Assembly: GCA_018401875.1 (NCBI GenBank)
Contig: JAGYJZ010000005.1
Coordinates: 62,001 to 126,000 of the forward strand
Length of the DNA: 64,000 nt
Direction of reading: 5' to 3'
Source of the DNA: Salibacteraceae bacterium
GTDB taxonomy: Bacteria > Bacteroidota > Bacteroidia > Flavobacteriales_G > Salibacteraceae
Part shown: piece after piece, positions 53,315-61,975 of the stretch
How positions within the stretch are numbered: the stretch's first letter is position 1
Layout of the letters: the number at the start of each line of letters is the position of its first letter
Made by a program: the position numbers and the translations under genes
Notes under the pieces: generated by a model
Seen by the model: the letters and a program-made list of their open reading frames with translations, nothing else
What the model was told of the DNA's origin: nothing
Database searches by the model: none

Positions 53315-55561
53315 ATGAAACACATCTACTTCTCTCTCCTATTCACGTTCTGTGCTTCGCTGATCATCGGCCAAACCACACTACCAACTTCGTGGGATTT
53401 TGTAACCTCACCCGCCACGTTACCAGCGGGATGGAGCACCAACACCACCGCAAACTACGGTTCAGGATTGATGGACAACAATGGCACAACCTCAGTTGCA
53501 GGAAAATTGCAAGCCACAGACCACCATTTCACCATCCATTTTTTTGACGAACCTGGAGCTGTTTCTTACCATTTAAAAAGCTACGGAACGCCCTCCTTTT
53601 CTGGAACACTTGAAGTGCAAGAATCAGTAAACGGCACAACGTGGAGCACCATGCACACCTTTGCAACAGGGCAATTCACAGACCAATGGACGATGTTTAC
53701 CGACTTGCCAAACATCAATTCACGCTACATCCGCTTTATCCTTTCCAACAAAATTTCAGGAACGAATGCAGGAATTGACAACGTTCAAATCTTAGCAAAT
53801 GTGCCAACCATACAAGAAATCAATGTGCAGTTTTTAGGCAACGATGTGCCAGACAACAGTTCAGTTCAATTTGCAGAAACCCTCGGTTCAACCAAAGTTC
53901 TGAAATTTGGTATTCAGAACCTTGGAACGGGAAGCCCTCTTTCAATAGGTAATATCAGTTTTACAGGCAGCGCTGCCAGCGATTATTCAGTTGCCTCTGC
54001 TCCTTCGAGCATTGCTGCATTAAGCAACGACACGCTCGCAGTTAATTTCTCGCCATCAACAGCAGGCAGCAGAGTCGCCACAATCTTTATTGTCAATGAT
54101 GATCCGAATGAAAACCCATACACCATCGAATTAAATGGAATTGGAGGAAGTGGCGCCAGTGAGCCAAGTGATAATCCAAGCAACTTAACCGTTGGAATGC
54201 TCAAAACTTACCGCGTCAGTGCCAGTTTCACCCCGAGTATTGCCGATGGATTCATAGTTTTATTCAAGAAGAATACCCCAATCGCTGCCACATTGGTTGA
54301 TGGCGTATCCTACGAAAAGGGCCAAGGCTTAGGCAATGCGAAGGTGGCCTACATTGGCACTAACACAACATTTTTTCTCAACGAAGCCACGGCCAACGAC
54401 ACTTTTTATGTGGAAGTGTATGCGTTTAATGGCAATGGCCAATTCATCAATTACAAAAACGACAACCCGCTTTCAGGGGAAATTATCACTCCGCTTGCCA
54501 GCATGCAAGACCCAAACTACTATGCTGGAATTGACGCCTCGCAACCAACATTTGTTGAAGACCTGCACGATGTAATCAATCCGCACATGGTTCGCTTTTA
54601 CAGCAACTATGGCCCTGATATGATTCCTCGCTTTGTGGCACGCGACACGGTTGATAACAAACGCGTTGTTACCTGCGTGTATAGCAATGAACAGGTGGTT
54701 TATGCTCCGCCATTTGCGTGGACACCGACCACCAGTTTGAACCGAGAACATACCCTGCCGGCCAGTTGGATGCCGAGTGTTGGGAATTCTGGCACTCCGG
54801 AATACCAAGATTTTCATCATCTATTCCCCACCAGAGCGCTTTCAAACGGTCAGCGAAGCAACGATCCATTGGGTGAAGTAATAACTGTTACCTCATCATC
54901 AGGCGAAGGAAAAAGAGGCACGGATGCTTTTGGCAACACCGTTTATGAGCCACGTGAAGGACAAAAAGGAGACGCAGCAAGGGCAATTTTCTATATGATG
55001 ACGACTTACAACAATGCCCAAACAAACAATTGGGCCTTTGACAACTTACTGAGTAATGGTCCGCAACAGCGCCAAGATGTATTGGTGAATTGGCACCTCA
55101 ACGATTTACCGAGCGGTTACGAACACGCACGAAACGATTATTTAGACTCGCTTCAGGGCAACCGCAACCCCTTTGTTGATAGCGCGCAGTGGGTATGTTA
55201 CATAGATTTCAAAACGATGAGCTATCGAAGCAATCCCGATAGCAGTTGTTTAGCAAGAACAAGCGTCATTCCGGTCATTCCTGGCGACACCAGCGATACT
55301 ACAATCGGAATTTCTAACGCTAATAACAATTACCATTGGATCATGTATCCAAATCCTACTATCACTTCATTGACCATAGGAAATAAAGATGTTTCAAGCC
55401 ATTTGAAAATGTTTGATGCGCAAGGAAGAATGGTGTTTGAACAAGACTTACGCTTCGTAGAAATAATCGATGTGCGTGATTTGCCAACTGGCATTTATCA
55501 TTTAATCCTCTCAACACACGAGAAAAACACAAGTCAAAATTTCAGACTGATCAAACAGTAA
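53315..55561 (+). CDS. Secreted endonuclease I with T9SS type A sorting domain
   Basis: A 748-residue exported nuclease. After the signal peptide (MKHIYFSLLFTFCASLIIGQ) comes a discoidin-like N-domain (about 25-160), an HYDIN/choice-of-anchor-D-type Ig module (about 170-280), and an Ig-like linker. The endonuclease I domain lies at about 410-640: LNREHTLPASWMPS, FHHLFPTRALSNGQRSNDPLG, YEPREGQKGDAARAIFYM and GYEHARNDYLDSLQGNRNPFVD, including the catalytic EH and the HHLFP strand. The type A sorting domain ends the protein (WIMYPNPTITSLTIG, FDAQGRMVFEQ, LPTGIYHLIL). Predicted to cut extracellular DNA. It starts 6 bp after the NHL lipoprotein gene and is the only clear enzyme in the run. Confidence 0.92.
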   Translation: MKHIYFSLLFTFCASLIIGQTTLPTSWDFVTSPATLPAGWSTNTTANYGSGLMDNNGTTSVAGKLQATDHHFTIHFFDEPGAVSYHLKSYGTPSFSGTLEVQESVNGTTWSTMHTFATGQFTDQWTMFTDLPNINSRYIRFILSNKISGTNAGIDNVQILANVPTIQEINVQFLGNDVPDNSSVQFAETLGSTKVLKFGIQNLGTGSPLSIGNISFTGSAASDYSVASAPSSIAALSNDTLAVNFSPSTAGSRVATIFIVNDDPNENPYTIELNGIGGSGASEPSDNPSNLTVGMLKTYRVSASFTPSIADGFIVLFKKNTPIAATLVDGVSYEKGQGLGNAKVAYIGTNTTFFLNEATANDTFYVEVYAFNGNGQFINYKNDNPLSGEIITPLASMQDPNYYAGIDASQPTFVEDLHDVINPHMVRFYSNYGPDMIPRFVARDTVDNKRVVTCVYSNEQVVYAPPFAWTPTTSLNREHTLPASWMPSVGNSGTPEYQDFHHLFPTRALSNGQRSNDPLGEVITVTSSSGEGKRGTDAFGNTVYEPREGQKGDAARAIFYMMTTYNNAQTNNWAFDNLLSNGPQQRQDVLVNWHLNDLPSGYEHARNDYLDSLQGNRNPFVDSAQWVCYIDFKTMSYRSNPDSSCLARTSVIPVIPGDTSDTTIGISNANNNYHWIMYPNPTITSLTIGNKDVSSHLKMFDAQGRMVFEQDLRFVEIIDVRDLPTGIYHLILSTHEKNTSQNFRLIKQ

Positions 55562-56320
55562 TTATCGAAGAAATTCGAGAACCGCTTCGATAAACTCCTC
55601 AGGTTTTTCAGCGTGCAGCCAATGTCCGGCACCTTCAATGGTTACGAGGTATGCATGAGGAAAAAGGAGTTTGATGTCGGGCCAATCTTCATCGAGGATG
55701 TAATTTGAATTAGCCCCACGGACAAAGACTGTTGGGCCTTGAAAATCCATGCCATCCACTGCTTCGCCAATGCGGTCGAGGTTGCGATGAATGGCGTCAA
55801 GATTAAATCGCCAACCAAAGTGGTGTCGGTCTTTGTGGTAGAGGCTCTTCATTAAAAACTGCCTGATTCCCGCTTCTGGAATGTATTCTTTTATATAGCG
55901 CTCTGCATCAGTGCGCTTCTCGATGTTATCGAGCGGCACAGCTTTTAATCCATCGATAATGGTTTGATGATGCACCTTGTAAAACCTCGGACCAATATCT
56001 GCCACGATCAATTTCTCAACACGCTCGGGGTGGTCTTGTGCCAATTTCATCGCCACTTTACCGCCCATCGAATGGCCTAAAATATATGCATTATTGAGTC
56101 CCAAATCATCGAGCAGTTCTACTGCATCATTGGCCATCACATCATAAGAGTGTTCGTCACTGTGCGGAGAATGGCCGTGATTTCTCAAATCAACGATGTA
56201 CACTTTAAAGTGCTCAGCCAGTTCTTTTCCTGGCGCTTGCCAATTGTCCAGCATGCCCATTAATCCGTGCAGAATAATCAACGGTTTGCCATCTCCAAAG
56301 GTTTTGTAGTTCAGCTTCAT
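55562..56320 (-). CDS. Alpha/beta hydrolase (YbfF-like esterase)
   Basis: A 252-residue alpha/beta hydrolase. The oxyanion-hole strand is IILHGLMGMLDNW, the nucleophile elbow is GHSMGG with Ser84, the acid is probably in the NYILDEDWPDI region, and the catalytic His is in GAGHWLHAEKPEEF near the C-terminus. RNHGHSPHS is typical of the YbfF/esterase subgroup. Substrate unknown. It starts 4 bp inside the end of pdxJ (ATGA overlap), so it is cotranscribed with it. It converges with the endonuclease gene, the stops being adjacent. Confidence 0.88.
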   Translation of the reverse strand: MKLNYKTFGDGKPLIILHGLMGMLDNWQAPGKELAEHFKVYIVDLRNHGHSPHSDEHSYDVMANDAVELLDDLGLNNAYILGHSMGGKVAMKLAQDHPERVEKLIVADIGPRFYKVHHQTIIDGLKAVPLDNIEKRTDAERYIKEYIPEAGIRQFLMKSLYHKDRHHFGWRFNLDAIHRNLDRIGEAVDGMDFQGPTVFVRGANSNYILDEDWPDIKLLFPHAYLVTIEGAGHWLHAEKPEEFIEAVLEFLR

Positions 56321-57030
56321 ACCAACTTAGACAAATACATCTGCACTGTGTTTTCCAATCCGAAATAAAGCGCATCTGAAATGAGTGCATGACCGATGGA
56401 AACCTCATCAAGCGATGGTAAAGACGATGCAAAAAACTGCAAGTTTTCTAAACTCAAGTCATGTCCAGCATTAACTCCTAGTCCGATCTCATGCGCGTGT
56501 TTTGAAGCCAGCGCAAAGGGCTTCACGGCTGCTTCTTTACCATTCAGAAAATTAGTCGCATACGATTCGGTATAGAGTTCAATGCGATCAGCGCCCACGT
56601 CCTTTGCTCCATCAATCAGGCGTTGATCAGGGTCGATGAAAACAGAGGTGCGAATTCCATGCGATTTCAACTCCATTAATACTTCCTTTAAGAAGGCACC
56701 GTGTTGCAAGGTGTTCCAACCCGCATTGCTCGTGAGCACTCCTGGCGGATCGGGCACTAAAGTGGCTTGCGCAGGATTGGCTTTAATGACCAAATCAAGC
56801 CAATCGCGACTCGGAAATCCTTCAATATTGAATTCAGTTGTGACAGATTTGGCGAGTTCATCAACATCGTTGAATATAATATGCCGCTGGTCTGGCCGCG
56901 GGTGAACGGTTATTCCCTCTGCCCCATACGATTCGATGCGCTGTGCTGCCAGTACCACATTCGGAACCTCGCCACCACGGGCATTTCGAATCGTGGCGAT
57001 CTTATTTATGTTTACACTAAGCTTGGTCAT
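56317..57030 (-). CDS. pdxJ: Pyridoxine 5'-phosphate synthase
   Basis: A 237-residue PdxJ, which condenses aminoacetone phosphate derivative and deoxyxylulose phosphate to pyridoxine 5'-phosphate. Landmarks: LSVNINKIATIRNARGG at the N-terminus, GAEGITVHPRPDQRHI, EFNIEGFPS, SVFIDPDQRLIDGAKDVGADRIELYTESYA, GLGVNAGHDLSLENL and EVSIGHALISDALY. All are as expected, and the length is standard. The alpha/beta hydrolase gene follows with a 4-bp overlap. The 5' region is divergent from the CBS-protein gene. Confidence 0.96.
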   Translation of the reverse strand: MTKLSVNINKIATIRNARGGEVPNVVLAAQRIESYGAEGITVHPRPDQRHIIFNDVDELAKSVTTEFNIEGFPSRDWLDLVIKANPAQATLVPDPPGVLTSNAGWNTLQHGAFLKEVLMELKSHGIRTSVFIDPDQRLIDGAKDVGADRIELYTESYATNFLNGKEAAVKPFALASKHAHEIGLGVNAGHDLSLENLQFFASSLPSLDEVSIGHALISDALYFGLENTVQMYLSKLV

Positions 57031-57039
57031 TCAAAATTC

Positions 57040-57047
57040 TACATTTG
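57040..57047 (+). promoter_or_regulatory. -7 box of the CBS-nadK operon
   Basis: TACATTTG, a perfect TAnnTTTG, lies 52 bp upstream of the CBS-protein ATG. On the opposite strand TTCATTTG at about 57053-57060 could serve pdxJ, so the two promoters would nearly overlap. Confidence 0.45.
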
Positions 57048-57099
57048 CCTTACAAATGAACGGATTTCCCCGTCTTTACTAGGAAAGAGTTAAAATAAA

Positions 57100-57762
57100 A
57101 TGTTAGCCGAAGAACTGATCGTAGATAATATCCCACCGCTTCAAAAGAGTGATACCGGAGAAACCGCCTTGCAATGGATGGATGACTTCAAGATTACCCA
57201 CTTGAGTGTAGTAGAGAATAATAATTTCTTAGGCACGATTTCGGAAAGCGATGTATTGGGCATGGCCGATTTGGGAGAAAAAGTTGGAAGCTATCTTGAG
57301 TTACTCAATCCCGCTTTTGTAAAGCAGAGCCAGCACATTTTTGAAGTAGTAAAGGTGGTCAACGATCAAAAACTATCGATCATCCCTGTGTTAGATAACA
57401 ATGAAAAATACGTTGGCTCCATCACCATTGCTCAATTGATGAAGATAATTGCCGACATGCCCGTAGCGAATAACCCAGGCGGAATCATTGTTTTAGAACT
57501 CAACCAAAACGATTACTCGCTTGAATCCATCGCTCGGATCATCGAAGAAAATAACACAAAAATTCTAGGCACCTTTATCACCTCGCATCCCGACTCAACA
57601 AAAATGCAGTTGACCATCAAGGTCAATACGATCGACATCAGGTCAATCATTTCAGCGCTCCAACGCCATGAATATGCGATTACCTATTTTGAAGATAGCA
57701 GCGACTTTAATGACGATTTGAAAGACCGTTTTGATTCGTTCATGAATTTCTTGAACATTTAA
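57100..57762 (+). CDS. CBS-domain protein
   Basis: A 220-residue cytosolic protein with two CBS domains in the first 125 residues (ALQWMDDFKITHLSVVENNNFLGTISESDVL; FEVVKVVNDQKLSIIPVLDNNEKYVGSITIAQLM). An ACT-like C-terminal part follows (GGIIVLELNQNDYSLESIARIIEENNTKILG). The pair would bind an adenosine nucleotide; the target is unknown. In flavobacteria a protein of this design is regularly found directly before nadK, as here, so a link to NAD(P) or adenylate sensing is plausible but unproven. Confidence 0.85.
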   Translation: MLAEELIVDNIPPLQKSDTGETALQWMDDFKITHLSVVENNNFLGTISESDVLGMADLGEKVGSYLELLNPAFVKQSQHIFEVVKVVNDQKLSIIPVLDNNEKYVGSITIAQLMKIIADMPVANNPGGIIVLELNQNDYSLESIARIIEENNTKILGTFITSHPDSTKMQLTIKVNTIDIRSIISALQRHEYAITYFEDSSDFNDDLKDRFDSFMNFLNI

Positions 57763-57771
57763 ATTCTTGGC

Positions 57772-59166
57772 ATGCCGAGGCTGATTTTAATCGTCATCTT
57801 ATTCGGCATAGCGCCTCTGATTCGGCTGCAAGCACAAGAAAAGGTCAAGGTTGAAAACATCATCGTTCTCGGTAACGAACGCACAAAGGAGTATGTTGTC
57901 CTGAGAGAGCTTTCCTTTCAAATTGACGATAGCATAGCAATAGAGCAGTTTGAAGAACTCAAGTTAAAAAGTATTCAAACCCTCACCAACACCTCCCTTT
58001 TTAACTTTATTGACATCAATTATTCGGCACATAGCGCTGGCCGCATCATCATTGTGGTTAAGGTTACTGAGCGTTGGTTTATCTGGCCCGGTATCGTGTT
58101 TTCGTTGGCCGAAACAAATTTCAATAGCTGGTGGCAAAACAAAGATTTCGACCGAATCAATTATGGTTTTTTCGTGCAGGATATGAACTTTAGAGGATGG
58201 CAAGAAAAAGTCACACTTCAGTTTCAGAACGGGTGGAAACGCAAAATTGGAATCGACTATCAAATGCCAGGAATCAACAAGAAACGCACATTGGGCGCTG
58301 GCTTAAAAGTGTTTTACGCGAATAACAGAGAAGTAAATTATGCTTCCTTCGACAACGAACGACTCTTCTTTAAAGACCAACAGTTCATTCAAGAGGAATT
58401 CACCTTTGAGGGAAAAATAGAGCTCAGGCCGCGCCTCTTCAATAAACACAGAATAGCGATTGGTTTGAGCACGATAATCATCCACGACACGGTAAATTTT
58501 TACAACGATTCGTACTTGCCTTTAGACCGAAATCGATCGCAGTTTTTTTACTTCAATTATGGTTTTAAGCGCGAAAAGCGGGACAACATTGGCTACCCTC
58601 TTAAAGGCTACCTTTTCGACATTAGTATTGACCAAGATGGCTTCGGTTTGATACACAACAACGACATCATGATGACTCTGGGTTTGCTTACGTTTAATTT
58701 ACACAACCACCTCGGAGGAAGGTGGTATTTTGCCCAAGGCATCAAAGGAAAGTACACGTTTTATGATAGCGACAATGTGCCTTACTACTTTCAACGAGGG
58801 CTGGGATATGGCAGTGCATCGCTGCGCGGTTACGAATTAGTTGTGATTGATGGCCAGCATTATGCAGCGTATAAATCAAACCTGAAATACCAACTCGTCA
58901 AAAAAAAAACCGTTGATCTTGATTTCGGTATGGCGAATAAATTCGACAAGTTCCACTATTCCGTATTTTTGAATGCCTTTGGAGATGCTGGTTATGTTTC
59001 AGACCAAATTAATGCATCGATTAATCCACTGGCAAACACATGGCAATACGCATATGGTCTCGGTCTTGATTTTGTTACTTACTATGATGTGGTGGTTCGT
59101 TTTGAAGGCTCGATTAACCGTCAAGGTCAACCTGGTTTTTACATCCACTTTAAAAATCCAATATAG
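57772..59166 (+). CDS. Omp85-like outer membrane protein (POTRA plus barrel)
   Basis: A 464-residue protein with a signal peptide (LIVILFGIAPLIRLQAQ), one POTRA-like domain at about 25-110 (VKVENIIVLGNERTKEYVVLREL, RIIIVVKVTERWFI) and a C-terminal beta-barrel. The barrel includes the surface-antigen-like strand YYFQRGLGYGSASLRGYE and ends GQPGFYIHFKNPI. It resembles TamA/BamA-type proteins but with only one POTRA domain. It starts 9 bp after the CBS gene and ends directly against nadK. Role unknown; insertion or translocation of outer membrane proteins is the family theme. Confidence 0.82.
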   Translation: MPRLILIVILFGIAPLIRLQAQEKVKVENIIVLGNERTKEYVVLRELSFQIDDSIAIEQFEELKLKSIQTLTNTSLFNFIDINYSAHSAGRIIIVVKVTERWFIWPGIVFSLAETNFNSWWQNKDFDRINYGFFVQDMNFRGWQEKVTLQFQNGWKRKIGIDYQMPGINKKRTLGAGLKVFYANNREVNYASFDNERLFFKDQQFIQEEFTFEGKIELRPRLFNKHRIAIGLSTIIIHDTVNFYNDSYLPLDRNRSQFFYFNYGFKREKRDNIGYPLKGYLFDISIDQDGFGLIHNNDIMMTLGLLTFNLHNHLGGRWYFAQGIKGKYTFYDSDNVPYYFQRGLGYGSASLRGYELVVIDGQHYAAYKSNLKYQLVKKKTVDLDFGMANKFDKFHYSVFLNAFGDAGYVSDQINASINPLANTWQYAYGLGLDFVTYYDVVVRFEGSINRQGQPGFYIHFKNPI

Positions 59167-60048
59167 ATGAAGCCATTCGCAATATACGGTCGTGAATTCG
59201 CTGAAGAACACAATGAAAGAATCATTGAGTTTTTTGAATTCCTCGACTCTAATGGAGCCAAATACGCTATCTACCAGCCATTTGCAGATTTTTTGCAAAA
59301 ACAAATTGGTCTCTCTAATCAAGTTGATGTTTACACCAAGGAGAATTTTAAAGCTTCACAATATCAAATCATGCTTTCGATTGGCGGTGATGGCACCATG
59401 CTTGACACCACTACATTTATTAAAAATTCAAAACTGCCAATTCTTGGATTAAACACTGGTCGGCTTGGATTTCTCTCGAGCATCAATTTAGAAGACATGG
59501 AAGAAGCCATGGCGCAGGTGTTAAAAGGAGCGTACATGATTGATACGCGAACAGTGTTGAAGGCCGAAACCGAAGAGCAACATTTTGGCGATGAAAATTT
59601 TGCGCTGAACGAACTCACAATCCATAAAAAAGACACACAATCGATGATTGTGGTTCAGGTGTATGTCGATGGAAAATACTTGAACACTTACTGGGCTGAC
59701 GGAATTATTATTGCCACGCCAACGGGATCAACGGCTTATTCTTTGAGCTGTGGAGGCCCCATTATTTTGCCAAGTTCCTTAAATTTCATCATTACTCCGG
59801 TAGCAAACCACAACCTCACGGTAAGGCCCGTTTTAATCTCCGACCAAAGTGTAATCACTCTAAAAATGGAAGGACGAAGTGCGAATTTCTTGATGTCAAT
59901 GGACTCACGTTCAACAACAATTAATGAAGATTGTGTGATCACCGTTATGAAAAATGATTTTGAAATAAACCTTGTGCGCCTGAAATCGCACAGCTTTCTC
60001 AAAACTCTGAGGCACAAACTTCATTGGGGATATGACAGACGCAATTGA
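59167..60048 (+). CDS. nadK: NAD kinase
   Basis: A 293-residue NadK, which phosphorylates NAD to NADP. The family motifs are LSIGGDGTMLDTTTFI (GGDGT), LGLNTGRLGFLSSI, FALNELTIHKKDTQSM (NE), YWADGIIIATPTGSTAYSLSCGGPI (TPTGSTAY) and TPVANHNLTVRPVLIS. All are intact. It begins on the base after the preceding stop codon, so it is part of the CBS-Omp85-nadK operon. Confidence 0.96.
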   Translation: MKPFAIYGREFAEEHNERIIEFFEFLDSNGAKYAIYQPFADFLQKQIGLSNQVDVYTKENFKASQYQIMLSIGGDGTMLDTTTFIKNSKLPILGLNTGRLGFLSSINLEDMEEAMAQVLKGAYMIDTRTVLKAETEEQHFGDENFALNELTIHKKDTQSMIVVQVYVDGKYLNTYWADGIIIATPTGSTAYSLSCGGPIILPSSLNFIITPVANHNLTVRPVLISDQSVITLKMEGRSANFLMSMDSRSTTINEDCVITVMKNDFEINLVRLKSHSFLKTLRHKLHWGYDRRN

Positions 60049-60059
60049 GAGAAAATAAC

Positions 60060-60087
60060 TTGCTCATTGGTCAAAAACCTATATTTG
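60060..60087 (+). promoter_or_regulatory. Promoter of the split DUF6089 gene
   Basis: TTG at 60060-60062, 17 bp, then TATATTTG at 60080-60087 (perfect TAnnTTTG). Transcription would start near 60093, so the GTG at 60114 rather than the TTG at 60045 is the likely translation start. Confidence 0.6.
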
Positions 60088-60113
60088 CACCTTTGAGAAA
60101 GCCTTTCTTAGTA

Positions 60114-61064
60114 GTGAGACAATTAGTAAGCCTACTTCTATTCATTTTGATTCTTATTCCGCATTTCAGCGAAGCACAGCGCTGGAAGCGCTATAGGCAT
60201 GAGGTTTGGGGTGGCTTAGGTGGCACCAATTTCATGGGCGAGCTTGGGGGCGGAAAACAAGAAGCGCAAGATCTTTTTATGGACTTTGATGTAAAGTCGA
60301 GTCGCTATGTTATCGCAGGTGGGTATCGCTACAAAATGAACGAGATTTTTAGCGCAAAAGGCGGACTTGCTTATGCTCAAATTTATGGTTCTGACAGATT
60401 TGCAGGAGACATTTACCGCCAAAGCAGAAACCTGACGTTTCGATCACCTGTAGTTGAATTAACAGGTCAAGGAGAAGTATTTTTCATCCGATAAAAAATG
60501 AGCAATAGGTATAGAACACGCGGAATTAGAGGTGCGATTGGAAGTGGATTAAGTGCTTCTCTAACTGGTGGATTAGGATTAATTTACTTCAATCCAAGAG
60601 CAGAGTACAACGGTAAATGGTACAGTCTTCAACCAATGGGCACCGAAGGCCAAGGTCTGCCGGGCGGGCCCGATAAATACAAACGAATAGCCGTTGTTAT
60701 TCCATTTGGTATTTCAGCCAAATACAGCATCAATAGAAATGTTTCGATTTCGTTAGAGTATAATTTCAGGTTCACATTTACGGATTACATGGATGACGTG
60801 AGCGGTTACTATTTTGATGAAACAGCCATAGCAAACGCCAATGGAGGCATCGATTCTGAAACTGGGCGGGCAGCCGTATTTTTCTCTAATCCCGCTATTC
60901 CAGTAGTGCAAGAAGATGGTACTATATTTACCGCGGGAGGTCAATTTCCAACTAACCCTGCTCAGCAAAGAGGCGATGCCACAACCAATGACACCTGCAT
61001 GTTTGCGATTATTTCCTTGAACTATAAGTTTACATCAAAGAAAACCAACCGACCTAAATTCTAA
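60114..61064 (+). pseudogene. DUF6089-family outer membrane protein interrupted by one in-frame TAA
   Basis: Two open stretches in the same frame, up to 60491 and from 60495, are separated only by a TAA at 60492-60494. Joined, they give about 316 residues with signal peptide (RQLVSLLLFILILIPHFSEAQ), HEVWGGLGGTNFMGELGGG, YKMNEIFSAKGGLAYAQI, then GGLGLIYFNPRAEYNGKWYSLQPMGTEGQG, YNFRFTFTDYMDDVSGYYF and the terminal MFAIISLNYKF. These follow the order seen in the intact neighbour at 61103. The break falls where the barrel strand GEVFFIR meets KMSNRYRTRG. Either a recent nonsense mutation, a base-call error, or readthrough; if strictly translated, only the first third would be made. Confidence 0.8.
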
Positions 61065-61102
61065 GTATCAGAATAAATCTGTCATTTTACCGTTTCTCGA
61101 GC

Positions 61103-61918
61103 ATGAGAACCTCTGTACTCCTCATCTTATTATCAGTCTTAATCTGTGGCACATCGAATGCACAAAAATCTGGTCAAACAGATTTTGAAATTGGACTTAG
61201 TGGTGGGGTGTCTTGGTACAATGGCGACTTAAACCCTTATGCTCATTTCAGCCAAAAATATTGGCACGAAGCCTTCGGAATAAGTTTAAGAAGGAACCTC
61301 AATCAAAGATTCGCATTGAGAAGCCAACTCAATATTGGACGTATTTCAGCAGATGATGCGCGCTCTTCTTCTCAGTTTCAATCGAACAGAAATTTGAATT
61401 TTTCATCTCCCTTGTACGAGTTTGCAACCACGTTAGAATTCAACTTTCTGCCTTTTGATGCCTTAATCGATAAGCATCGCTTTAGCCCCTACTCCTTTAT
61501 TGGAATTTCTGGCTTTTATTTCAATCCGAGTACCATCATTGAAGGAAGTGTTTATGAGCTTCAGCCGCTTGCCACTGAAGGAAAATCTTACCTGCGCTAT
61601 GGTATTTCAATGCCATTTGGTTTCGGCTTCAAACTGGCCATTAACGACCGCCTTATTATCAGCACCGACTGGGGATTGAGAAAAACGTTCACAGATTACT
61701 TGGATGATGTGAGCAGCTTGTATCCGCTCCAATCTGAAATCTCAGGCCTCTCACAAGACATTTCAGACCGCAGTTTGGTTCAGTCAGGACCTAATGGCAC
61801 AAATTGGGGCGCACAACGCGGAAATTCAGTGACAAACGATTATTACACATACGTTCTAGTGACATTAGCAGTGCGTCTAGGCCCTAAGAAAGGATCGTGC
61901 AAGCATCTAAGGATTTAA
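61103..61918 (+). CDS. DUF6089-family outer membrane beta-barrel protein
   Basis: A 271-residue protein with signal peptide MRTSVLLILLSVLICGTSNAQ. The barrel motifs are FEIGLSGGVSWYNGDLNPYAHF, the FALRSQLNIGRISADDARS strand, EFNFLPFDALIDKHRFSPYSFIG, YELQPLATEGKSY and FTDYLDDVSSLYP. It is a paralogue of the interrupted gene just upstream. In flavobacteria a DUF6089 protein regularly lies between nadK and uppS; here there are two. Function unknown. A terminator-like hairpin follows at 61939. Confidence 0.85.
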   Translation: MRTSVLLILLSVLICGTSNAQKSGQTDFEIGLSGGVSWYNGDLNPYAHFSQKYWHEAFGISLRRNLNQRFALRSQLNIGRISADDARSSSQFQSNRNLNFSSPLYEFATTLEFNFLPFDALIDKHRFSPYSFIGISGFYFNPSTIIEGSVYELQPLATEGKSYLRYGISMPFGFGFKLAINDRLIISTDWGLRKTFTDYLDDVSSLYPLQSEISGLSQDISDRSLVQSGPNGTNWGAQRGNSVTNDYYTYVLVTLAVRLGPKKGSCKHLRI

Positions 61919-61938
61919 GTATCTTCGCGCTCGAAATT

Positions 61939-61968
61939 GTCTCATCTTAGCATGAGACATTTTTTTTA
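61939..61968 (+). terminator. Hairpin with T-run before uppS
   Basis: GTCTCAT (61939-61945) and ATGAGAC (61952-61958) form a perfect 7-bp stem with a 6-nt loop, followed by a run of eight T. It is an intrinsic terminator for the DUF6089 gene. A TATCTTCG box (61920-61927), close to TAnnTTTG, lies just before it, so the hairpin may instead sit in the uppS leader as an attenuator. Confidence 0.7.
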
Positions 61969-61975
61969 GATTTAA

